From: Symsagittifera roscoffensis
Lineage: Eukaryota > Xenacoelomorpha > Acoela > Convolutidae
Length of the DNA stretch: 64,000 bases
Direction of reading: 5' to 3'
NCBI RefSeq assembly: GCF_963678635.1
Contig: NC_087063.1
Coordinates: 66,702,471 to 66,766,470, forward strand
Below, in pieces: positions 11,901 to 22,300 of the stretch. Position 1 is the stretch's first letter. Every line of letters starts with the position of its first letter. Under the pieces are notes generated by a model. That model saw only the letters and a program-made list of their open reading frames with translations, ran no database searches and was not told the origin of the DNA. The translations under genes and the position numbers were made by a program.

Positions 11901-13045
11901 ATTTCTAAAGTCGCTCCAGTCAGAGTGCGGTCACTCCTTTTGGATTTATAACCGGTTGACTTTAACCCCGCCATGAGAATGGGTGGCACCATCGCTATAT
12001 CAGTTAATATTCTATCTGTGCCAGACAATTGGTAATCACCTTGCCCCAAATCCATGACTTCCTCAACTCGTTTTCTTTTCGCTGAGTTACCAGCTTTCAT
12101 CGATATTTCCGAATCCACTTTCGTCTTTCCAATCCTCCTCGGCATCACTCTGCTGCCTAACTTCATTTTCATCGCATTGATTTTATCAATCACCATTTTC
12201 GATCGCATCGTTCCTCTCCTGGTCCTTGACAGGTACACCACCTCTCCTTCATTGTCCTGCGGTGTCATCTTGATGGGAGAATTCGCTTCACTCTCATCAG
12301 TGGCTGAGTCGATCAATAACTCACTCAGTCTCCCTTCACACTCATCAAGCTTGTCAAGTACTTCTCTCACCAAGGGTTGATTGAGACCTGTTTTGAGAAT
12401 GGACTGGGTCCTATAGCTCTGAATCACAGTCCAGACTTCTTCCATGAACGCCACTCTGTCCAGCTTACATCCCGTCCTACTCTCGTGGTCTCGGTGATGT
12501 ACTTCCCATTCTTCTTCGGGTAGCGTTCCCAAGAAAGGTACTCTGGCTGAGGCCTCTATTCTTCTCCTCCGAGGTGATTCCATGAGGATTCTCTGATCGT
12601 TATTTCTTGTATTGCCAGGAGAGCTGCTCTCCGGCAAATTCCGTTTCATTTCCTCAAAGGCTGACGGAGGTTCCAGTGTCGAGATGCCTTCATCCGCTGG
12701 CTCAGTCGTTTCCAACGTGTCTGCATTATTCTCAAGATCACTGAAGATATTGAAATCCAGGCTGGATGTTCCTCCTGTCGATGCCCTGTCGTCTTCCCCA
12801 CCAGCTTGATCTTGTTGCATGGGTTCTTCCGTCTGACGGTTTCCACCCTGTCCGTCATCTCCTTCTGACTTGTCCCCATTCGAGTTCGATGGTCCTTGTT
12901 TGTCATCATCAGCTTCTTCCTGGAATCTCGGTATGAGCAATGTACCGGCTGATTTATCTTCCTCTTCTCCATGGACCACTTTAATTTCTTCGCAGCCGAA
13001 GGGTGCTAGGAAAGTTCTCGTCTGCAACACTCCTCCAACTTTCAT
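8966..13045 (-). CDS. Element A ORF2, unknown large protein downstream of pol
   Basis: This frame of about 1360 residues is intact and lies where errantiviruses keep env, but I find no signal peptide, membrane segment or furin site, so envelope is unlikely. The first ATG is at 13045; the open frame extends upstream to 13072 and beyond without ATG. The N-terminal ~150 residues are acidic and disordered, the rest looks folded and mostly helical. Residues ~847-859 hold a C-x4-H-x-C-x4-C pattern (CGLEGHVCGSLDC), kept in element B as CGGGGHTCDGRSC, which suggests a metal site. A second conserved cysteine/histidine patch (PCHCL) lies near residue 1125. The C-terminal tail is again acidic. It could be expressed from a spliced or separate mRNA, since it lies 313 bp past the pol stop. 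Conservation in B shows that the element uses it; the function is unknown. Confidence 0.85.
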   Translation of the reverse strand: MKVGGVLQTRTFLAPFGCEEIKVVHGEEEDKSAGTLLIPRFQEEADDDKQGPSNSNGDKSEGDDGQGGNRQTEEPMQQDQAGGEDDRASTGGTSSLDFNIFSDLENNADTLETTEPADEGISTLEPPSAFEEMKRNLPESSSPGNTRNNDQRILMESPRRRRIEASARVPFLGTLPEEEWEVHHRDHESRTGCKLDRVAFMEEVWTVIQSYRTQSILKTGLNQPLVREVLDKLDECEGRLSELLIDSATDESEANSPIKMTPQDNEGEVVYLSRTRRGTMRSKMVIDKINAMKMKLGSRVMPRRIGKTKVDSEISMKAGNSAKRKRVEEVMDLGQGDYQLSGTDRILTDIAMVPPILMAGLKSTGYKSKRSDRTLTGATLEMEILSQCGESKMRDFKPSPMNHGKGSVAGQLTPVEYNRLTVSETVSIDEPTGGYMEMLEYRNSARGHVMALEEEKAMEGYLETMLQGTTLKQKAYGTLASSDVQAETIEQLVSLPWKAVVLRYFEEEMRTTPRIHALVAVPYVRTELQLRLAWCMMGLTSEEYDSGERKRSKEEKVFLMTNLRDLIVQEGAAVACAKRRDALCFIRFLIEQISVPALSTCVKMLKEGDERTKAMFLLAMLDMQQSKPMRVNMKEPEELEPMKKIDEIRRFSNKELRLTKESMGALPKSSEYCGPIKKKSYSYVSGIIGIAYNPFLSEDIRDCFFDYEQAVLLRFWTSRIVTTKSVNNPQAKLGLVLEEEVTAPSVPKSDKRVEFGLGFSDELLRTSLMAVWELMKPSWCPSPNADSILRATQDVQRELNVDCNLRDLNIIYNVMITASKSNGEDRVELPGWGPEDWVKPGSCLAEVCGLEGHVCGSLDCVKTLEKQHKQLTVLFGNVVMKARTETELIADCHGGTDVNLVTALGFYSMFGSLESLLNLEQKHEMVTAISVEVFPGVLQTEQKYIGKWREAIETEMNIRHSETYCRPSGARYLVGSTLAPMCKSRYPVHFVAVDVKSTRTIVDQAFSVPKCVRLARMSEKSYELLCKIFSAVPERTKEELESILGKKFMGYVSGNFSDFEKQKQRGSTVTDYNAVDENDEIHRVMMEVEPLLEASGKRNWRSIMLTHDEFPCHCLLQTWWYPKRSNLVLIWDSGELLSMGLPDSSQPITIVIVGVMMAIRWLEAHVRENNGQEAPTREQLQKLDCLKDLDLFETMCKVLNIPMEVKKIWARKRLMPWFRANMTAWLYEYAKKHMSKHGRVYSEYQLDIGAGAFKRAFVTHRNAVTTAVKRISRTSERSGNEKAEMLKEDLERNVTLCLHNSFCRNRESNVDPLPCCKQRVEEQKCWRTASNSVRIVNDVLQDTETESAESASQEEEMEH

Positions 13046-13357
13046 CTCCTTCCTCACACTGGTCAGGATCACCTTAACATATATCGTTAAAATTTGCTTA
13101 AAACAGTTCAGATAAAAAGATATTTATCCTAAAATTTATTAAAATCAATTGGTCTCTAAAATTTTGGAATTCGACCTAAGATTGGACAGTCCAAACTTTG
13201 GATCTATTCCCAAGATCGTCATTTAGTTGTTCATGGTCACTAACCCCTACTTACCCATGATCTTAATAACCTAACACATAACATAACCTAACATAACACA
13301 CATATCACATATTACATGCAACTTGGTCCTTTGGCCTAACATCCTCTCGCACATCAT
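13046..13357 (-). other. Gap between Gag-Pol and ORF2 of element A
   Basis: These 312 bp separate the two frames. They are A/T-rich and contain a run of CATAACCTAACATAACACACATATCAC-type imperfect repeats of CTAACAT near 13270-13315. There is no coding signal. In element B the corresponding interval is replaced by more than 5 kb of extra coding sequence. Confidence 0.7.
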
Positions 13358-16300
13358 TCAGCCTATACTTAAGTAATATTTCTTATGTAGATATACTTGT
13401 ATGTTCGTATCAGAGAATATCACGTGTACAAGCGCGTACAATTCCCGAGGATGCAGTCTTCCTCTATTTGGATCGTACACTGGAAGCGAAAGCTCCTTCA
13501 CGTCCATTTCCACAAGGAAGTCCCTCAGCCTCGTCAAAGACAAGACTAGATTTTCTGGGTCCACGTGTTGCTTCTCTGTCGCCCTCGTTACCAGGAAGCA
13601 TAAGTACTTTCCCGGTATTTGCGACACCGCCGGGGGTAAGGCTGCTACGCCCCCTATCCCTGGTCTTTGCTTCCAAAGGAATTCCACGTTTTTATATTCC
13701 CTCTTAAAATCTGCCGCTAGCGCCGTCCTAAAACTCATGTCTGCGGTGATAGCTACCGCACATGTTCTGTTTGTGAGTATGAAATCACTGTCTGTTAGTA
13801 TTATGTTACTCGAATATTCATTTGGTAAATTAAAATATGACTCAACTACCCTGCCTATGTCAGGTTTCTTAGGTTCTTCACCTGTTTCTGCTTCTAAGTT
13901 TCCTGTTTCTCTTGCTATTCTCAATTTTTTTATTATCAAGTTTTCAGTGTGGGTAAGTCCTACCCCCACTCCCCGGACAAAAATATCCATCGGCGTCCCC
14001 GTCGATCGCATACCGGGTATTAAGTCAAGATTAGAAGCTGGAATGAGAAGTTGTCCTTCCTGGGCAGCCCAGGAAGGATCATCTCGTTCGGTCTTAATGT
14101 ATTTCGCGCTTTCGCGATCTACGTCTTGAATCGTAACGCTGGTCTTTTCAGGGTCTGATGTCATTTCGTTCAGCCACTCTAAGACACGCAGGTTCGTCAG
14201 GTCTTGTTCATTTGACTGCTGTTGCTCATCGTCGAACTCTACTTCGGGTTTCGACCAGTCATCAACCCACTCATCGTTGTGATCATCGACTATGTCAATG
14301 TCTTGTGACACGGTTATTTCCTCTAAACCCACTACTTCCTCCACTATTTTCTTTAGATCTATCCTATCCACTACAAAGTCGTCACCGTAAGGATTGTATT
14401 TCTTTCTTATTCTCGTCCCGTCTTTCTGACGAGTCTGCATCGTGAACGGAAGATCTGGTTCCATGTTCTTGGGAACCTCTGTCTGTTCGGAATCCTGCCA
14501 ATCTTCCTCTGCGTAGGGCAAGGTTTCATCGTCCGCTTCGATCTGTTCGTTTGGATCCAGGTCCAATGGTGTATCCGTTACTTCCTCTACGACTTCGTTT
14601 CCATCGTTCTTCTCCCTGGTGCCTTTTTCATTGACCTCACAAGCAGGATCCATCATTAGATAATCCCCTTCTTCCATGTCTGCAGGTATACACCAGTCTT
14701 CTGTCGATGGATTGTGTGGCTTGATGTTCTCGTAGTGGGCGGCTCGGCCAGTACTCAGTCTATAAAAGCGTCCCTCTTGGTGCACCTCTGTAATCATGAA
14801 GGGTCCCCTCCACTTCTTCAGAAGCTTTTTTGTCCCTTTCGGTGGCATAACGTTCTGAAATACCCATACGTAGTCTCCCACCGAGTAAGCCTTTGCACCA
14901 GCTGCTTTCTTGTCGAATCTTTTCCTCTGCCTTGCCTGTGCCTGCTGAGTGTTTCGTCTACACAAGTCGTTCAACTCCTGTTGGCGTCTGATCACGTCCC
15001 TCACGTAGACCTGTGGGGATGTTTTCTTTCCCTCATACTCTGGGTAGAAGAATGTCAAGGGTAAAGACTTCTCGTGTCCCGTCAGCATCATGTGTGGACT
15101 GACTCCAGTGGTGGAGTGTTGCGTGCTATTATAAGCTCCCATCACCTGTGGAAGGTATCTGTCCCAATCGGTCATGTACCTGGAACAATATACTCTCAGC
15201 ATCGACACTAACGTCCTATTCTGTCTTTCCACTAAGCCATTCGTCTGAGGGTGGTATGTCGTGGAGTGAGCCTGAGCGACTTGTGACCGTCTCATAAGCT
15301 CTTTCGTAAGCTCGCCTACGAAAGCCGTTCCATTGTCCGATTGAAACGTCATTGGACATCCGTGTCTTGCTATCCACGTATTGATCAGGTGGTCGCATGT
15401 CTCTTCCGCCGAGGCAGTTATGCAGGGCACGGCCTCTGCATACTTCGTGAAGTGATCTATCATAACCAAGACTTGGTTGTAACCGCTGTCTGTCATGCAT
15501 ATCTTCTGGTGATCTATCTGCACCACCTCGTTGAATTCAGACGACTCAATTGATTGTAAAGGAAATCGCAACTTCCTAGGATCCTTGACCTGTTGGCATG
15601 ACAGACATGCTGTCACCCATTTCTCGCATGCCTTTTTCATCCCAGGCCACTCAAAGCGCTTCAGGATCCTCTGATACACTTTGTCGATCCCTTGATGGCC
15701 CATCTGATCATGCGACCTGAATAATAGTTCTGTCTGATAGAGTTGCGGCAACACTATCGCGTTATATTTGTATAAGACCTTGTCTTCTTCTCTTCTCCTG
15801 CAAGCCACGATCCCGTCCTTGTTCAGATATAACCTCCCCTCCTTCTGCATGAAGTATTGTCTCAGGATCCTATAGCTGTCTTCTTCCAGGTCACCTTTGT
15901 CAGGTGCACCGTTTTCTATCCACCTTTTTAGGTTGCTTGTCATGCGATCATTTCTCTGCGCCCTTAGAAGGTCCGAGAGTCTGTATCTCGCCTTCAAGTA
16001 CGTCTTCATGACTCTCATCTGACTGTTCAGCTCGTTGGGCTGATGTGTGTCTTCTTCCATCTTAACGCACCAAATCTTCGCCAACGGTTGTGTTTCTTGC
16101 TGAAACGGCTGAAGATCAGTCCTGACTACCTCTTTCTGCGGCAACAGGCTTATCGAACGTTTCGATACCGCTATTGTTTCTAAGTCATCCGCTGCGTTGT
16201 CAAAGACACTTTCGCTCGGTATAAGGTAGCGATCGCTGTCCGGATCCTGGTACACCTCTCTGTCCAGGTCTCTCGCCCGAGTTTCCACTAGTAGCGTGTG

Positions 16301-19300
16301 TATCGCTAGTACTGACAGTTCTGATCCCGAGGTGGAATTCCTGTCGGAATAGGTATCCATTCCTGAGTTTCGGGAATCATTATCCTCCGTCGAAGGTGTT
16401 GTGCTGGAGACTGCACGCTCCTCCAGATCATGTCCGTATTTCCTTCGCATCCATCTGAACTCCCCGGACAAAACTTTGTTCTCTAGGTCCTGTTTCTCAT
16501 CAGGAATTTTCTCGTCTATCTCGGACTCCCCGGACAAATTCACTTGTCCCGGGTGTTGATCTTGTGATTGCTGGTTTTTCTCCTCATCCTTCTCCCCGGA
16601 CAAATAGTCTTGCAGCAGATTTTGTTCTACCTCTTCACCCTCTTTTTCCCGGTCTACAAAGGTGACGGTTTTCTTTCGCTTGCTGCTCCCCTGTTCTTTC
16701 CGTCCGTAAGAAGTACTGGTTAAAATCTCTTGGGGTATTGAGGATACTAGTTGCTGAACTATTGTCCTACAATCCCTCTTGTTCTCTTCGTGCTGTTGTC
16801 TGGACGGCATGATCTTCACTTTCTTACTGACTGTTAGCGATGCCACTGCTGCTGTCCACTCGGGGTCATCTCTGGTCACTTCTCTTTCTAACAATCCACC
16901 CAGCATCCGCATTACTTGTGGTGTGACTTGCACCGTTTTATCCAATAATGAGAGGCTGTTTATATTCATGCGAGAGAGTTCTTGCTGGACCAGGTTCGAG
17001 CGCAGCAACAAATCTAAGGGGACTGGATCCTCCTTGGACAGGATCTTTATCTCAGCTGCTTTCTCTACAGGTAACTCAGGATGCCCTGGAATTGGATGTC
17101 CAGACTTATCCAACCATCTCGTTAAGGGAAGCGCTTCATAAGTTTCTTTGTCCAGAAACGAGAATCCCTCCTTTACTTCCGCCTGATTGGCCTGCTTCTG
17201 CTCCAATCTTTCATAGAACTCAGTTTTCTTGCTGAGACTGTCAGCATTCTGATGTTTATCACGCATCCTATGTTCGATTATCATATGGTAGCCATCCAAT
17301 CTGACTATCCATCTACCAATATAACTCTGATCCATCGAGTAGGTCTTCAACCAGGATAACGCTCTGTTGTCCACGCGTAACTTGAAGGGAGCGCTCCCCA
17401 AGTATGCACGGTACTTTTCCACGAAGGTGACTACTGCAAACATTTCTGCTTTCGTTGCGCCATATTTCATCTCTGTGTCACTCAAGACCTTGCTGCCGTA
17501 TGCAATGGGACGGAGGACTGTTCTTCCGTTCCATTCTTGCTCCTGATGCAATATTCCTGAGATGGCCACTACCGATGCGTCTGTGTCAAGGACATACATG
17601 CCCTTTTCTGTAGGCATGCCCAGCACTGGCGCTTCGCACAGTTCCCGCTTTATGTTCTCGAAAGCAACTTGTGCCTCATCGTTCCATTCGAACTTTTTCC
17701 CTTTGTTGCGCATCAGCTTCTGCATCGGGTACACCTTGTCCGCGTATCCTTTTATGAATTCTCGGTAGTAATTGGCAAACCCTAGGAAGCTCATGAGCTG
17801 TGTGTCCGTTCTAGGAGCTTTCCATGTCAGCACAGCCTCTACTGCTTCTGGATCTGGCCTCACACCATGCCGGTCCACCATTCTCCCCAGGTACTTGATC
17901 GAATCCCTAAGGATTTCACATTTCGATGGTTTGCATTTCAAGCCTGCTCTTTTCATACATCCGAAGACCTCATCGAGTCGATCAATGTGATCCTCCAGGG
18001 TTGGTGTCGCTATGACTACGTCGTCCACGTAGCACATCAAGAGATTCCCGTACTTTTTGGTCACTCCTGTCAAAGCCTGAGCCATCAGCCTTTGAAAGGT
18101 TGCTGTTGCATTGCACAAGCCGAAGGGCATCCTCTTCCACTGGTACAACCCCAATTCGCACGCGAATCCTGTTTTCTCCCTGTCCTTCTTTCGCAGAGGA
18201 ACCTGCCAGAAGGCAGAACCCAAGTCCAATGTGGTGAAGAACTTTGCATCACCAAGTTTGGATAGGCTCTCGTCTATTCGCGGTATCGGGTACGCATCTT
18301 TAATCGTTACCGCGTTCAAGTAACGAAAGTCGCAACAAAATCTAAGCTGCCCCCCTTTCTTTTTCGCCATTACTACTCCGCAAGCCCATGGTGATTTCGA
18401 GGGTTCTATCATGTCGTATTCAAGCAACAGTTCTATTTCCGCTCGGCACGCTTCCGATTTATGTGGCGTCATTCGCCTTGCGCCTTCCCTATGGGGAACG
18501 GCGCCCTCTTCTAGTTCGATTTCGTGTTCGACGAAATTACAGCAACCGATGTCCGCCTTATGTTTCGAAAATACTTCGGCGTTCCGATCTAGGAGGTCCC
18601 GCAATTTTTCAAAATCTCCCTCACCTATTTTTCCTTTTAAATGTTCTATTTCTGGCAAAACCGGTTTGTCAGAATCTAGTTCATATGACGAGGGGCGTTC
18701 CGGAAAATTCGAGCAGCTTGATAAGCCGTCGTCCGTTTCGGATTTCATTGAAAACAATTTACGAATAGATTTTAATTCATCAATCCTCTTTAAAATTTTA
18801 TCTTTATTTGCATGATAAGGACAGTCTTTCACACTATATTTCTTCAAGTTTTGTGTCTCTTCATAGTCGGTCCTCATCGGCAATGCGTAACCAAGCTTCT
18901 TTCCACGCTGGATTGAAACCGTGGTGTCCAGTGTGTTCAACAACACACTGACACACAGTCCGTTTCGCGTTACCGAGAAGCTCCGGCCTAAAATCACCGA
19001 ACTCTGACTATTTGGATTCGGTACTAAGCAAACCTGTTTACTATCACTTAACGAATTCAAATTTCTCATTCTAAAAATCGCTACTACAGCTTGTCCTGGT
19101 TGTAATTTTACTTTTCTATCCAAAAAAACTGGTACCTTATTTTCATCTGTTATTATCCTATTAAAGGGCCTCTTAACATACTTTCGGTCCGGGTTTCTAA
19201 TCCGTATTAGACCGTTGTTCAAGTCAATCATCACGTCAAAATTCCTGACAAAATCTCTGCCCAAGATGAATTGGTCGGCGTCGTCCAGATTCTCTACCAC

Positions 19301-22300
19301 CAGGAAGCTCATCCAAAGGTTCCGTCCTCCCATGTGAAGGACCGTCACCGGTGTTCTTCCGGCTACGTAGATAGCTCCTCGATTTGCAGCGGCTAGTCGG
19401 AGATTCGTAGGAATCAAATCTTCCCGCGTGAAGCCCATTCTCTCCCAGGTTTTTATCGGCATCACACTCACCACCGCGCCTGTGTCCAGAAGCCCTGTGA
19501 CTCCGATTTTTGTTCCGTTGGTGTCAAGCAGGTGTGCTGTCACATCTGCTTCATATCCAATATGTACCGCGTCTTGTTCCATCATGGCGTCATGGCCTAT
19601 CCTGCGGACTTTGAGTTCCTCTTCACCCAAATAGATCTGCCCCATTTGGTCATCATCTGTTGTTATGTAAGTCCTGGTGTAGATGCTGATTCCATCCACG
19701 TTCAGCATTATTTGATACGGCCCATAGACCTCCAAGTAGCGTCCATGAAGTTTCTTCATGCGAGGGCCACCCGTCGTTAGTAGTGCTCGCACAGCTCTCG
19801 ACTCAGTGCGTGGCTCCACCTGCCTCAGATAATCTGCATATGTGTCCAAATGCATTAAAGTGAACTCTGATGGTTCACTCAAATTTCTTATTACCTGGTG
19901 TCCAGCCACTGAGATTATCGACTGTATCTTCTTTCCTTGCGGCGCCATGCCGAACCTCTTACCGGAGATCACTTTAAGTTTCATATCTAAACTGCTTGGT
20001 GTTTTCGTCTCCTCGAACTCCGTTGCCTCGAAGGTATTCAGTTGCTCCTGAAGCTTTTCATTTTCCAATTCAAGTTTCACTTTTTGTTCGATCTCTTTCG
20101 TCACCAATTCCTGCTGTACTCTATTTAGAGCATCCTTTGCGGCTGCCTTATAATCGATCTTGAAGTCATCGGCCGCAGTTGCTGGTTCCGGTTCACGTGC
20201 TTCTTCTGTTACTGCTTGCATTTTCTTTGCCGCCAGCTCTTGAGGTTTGTCCTTCCTGCGTGCCTCTGCTTCGTTTAAAAGTCGAGCCTTGCTTGCTTTC
20301 ACTCCTGATAAAGCTTCTTCATGCCTTGGATGCTTGATGTCTGCCACTGCATCCCAGAATTGTGGACAGTCTGATTTAAAATGACCTTCCAAGTTGCAAA
20401 AGAAACACCTCGGGCCGAATTTCGCAATTACTCCTCTCATGAAATCCTCATGTTCCAACTCTGACGCATCTTCGTGCTCGAGGCTAAAGCCTATTGCTTT
20501 CATGCCTTGTTTATAAGCTGGGCATGCTGACACATGATGGTCTGTTGAACTACAATTAGCACAAGAGCGTCTCTTGTCCATATCGTCCCTCGGTTTGTAC
20601 CAATTGTTCCCTTGGTTCGCTGGTCCGTTGTTAAAATTGCCATAATTGTTCTTGTAATATCCAGATCTCGAAGGAGGTTTCAACAAAAGATACTCTTTTG
20701 ATTTGAGCCTCAACTCCTCCGGTGTTGGCGCATTAGTTGATAGTGGTGTGTAATGCGTTGCTAGCATCGTACGAAGTTCATCATTTTTCACACCATCGAT
20801 GAATTTTGAGGCTACGGCCAGGTTCATCCTTCGGTTTGACTCATCCGGTTGGCTGCGTCTTCTCAGCATTTCCAAATCATCGAGAAACTTGTCTATAGTT
20901 TCATCTTCCCGCTGCCTCCGTTTCTCGAAGCGCATCATCGCCTGGTGCCCCTGCACCCCTGATCCGAAACGGTTTAATAAAATTTCGAAGATTTTCTCAG
21001 CAGTGTCACGTTGATACTGTTTCTTGGCCATGACACAGTTCAGGGCTGTCCCTTCTAAGTTGCTGGTGAGCGCGCTGCATTCCTGTCTCTCAGACAAGTC
21101 TTCTTCCTCGAAATGCAGCTTCATTACCTCTATCCAGGTATCAATACAGCCATCAGATTCGTCTTTGTAGCATCTTGGTTTCTTAAAGACTCTTCTGGAC
21201 TTTTCACTGCGTTCATTGGTTCTAGATAACCTCGTCAGGAATGTCTCCAAAGACCTGTTCAGGGGTTCAAATGCTGTGGCCATTGCCGTAGCATCCCTTG
21301 AGTGTCCCGCCTGAGTGTCCTCACACCTTGTCGAAGGCTCTGTGTGCGGTACATCCCTACAATCTGAATCACCATGAGCGTTTCCCGCTTGGCCCATGTG
21401 ACTCCTCCTCGGGCTTGTATGCCCCATGTTGCCAGAATCGCTTCTCCCGGTCGCATGTGTGCTTTGCGTTGGTCGTTCGTTCGAGGTTTGTCTGTTCCCC
21501 GTCGAACTTGCTCTACTGTTCGGGCCCCATGCTGTATTACCCCTTGTGGCATAGCCTGATGAACTGCCCCTGCCTCTAGTGGATCCATTTGTCTTCCTCC
21601 TTTGATGTTCATTGAAGTTCACCCTCGGTTCCCTGCTGGGACCTCCCGAGTTCGGCTCTCCTTCTTTTGGTCCACTCTTGCTGCTTAGTAGCCCGTCCAA
21701 CCTATCCATGATAGCCTGCGTTCGCCTCTCCATCATCGCGTCTATCTTTGTGTCAAGAGACCCAAGAGACTGCTCTTGCTGAATTCTTAACTTCTCCATG
21801 TCGGCTCTTAAGCGTAACTCCCTCTGTTCCGCCTCTCTTGTCATTCGCGACAAGTTCCTCGTCATATGTTCGTCTGTTCTTTCTTTCAAGCGTTTTTCGC
21901 TTCTGTCAACTTCTTGTCTGTTGCGGTTTATTTCTTCCCGCAGACTTTCTCTTTCAATGTGAACTGCTCTTTCCAGTTCACTCATCCTTATCGACATCTG
22001 TTCATTTTGTTCTCCTAAACTGCCCACTATGTTGTTTAAGGCTTCCTCTAGTGCCGCCCCGTTATCCATGAGTGGCGTCACATGTGGTGGTGTAACTCTG
22101 TCGGTCCCAGGTAGCTTCGTGCTGGTAGAGATCCGGGCCTTGACTCTCTGTCTTGACGTTTTATCATTATCTATTTCAGGATCCGCTAACGCGTTGCCTA
22201 GCCCTCCGGTTCTACTCTCTCCAGTTTGTGGCTCTGAACTTGTCCTAATCGCGAAGTCTTTTGACTGGCCTGGTGTGTTTGCCTCTTTGCTTATCGTTGT

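Noticed and set aside
8937-12972. Many plus-strand frames of 60-154 codons across 8.9-13 kb
   Set aside because: They are antisense shadows of the intact minus-strand ORF2, with no domain similarity or proper gene structure.
8966-13045. Envelope glycoprotein in the env position of element A
   Set aside because: No signal peptide, membrane anchor, furin site or fusion-peptide-like segment is visible; charged, soluble-looking sequence throughout.
13401-14129. A 242-codon plus-strand frame opposite the macro-like region
   Set aside because: It is antisense to a conserved protein-coding segment; element B has no equivalent long frame there.
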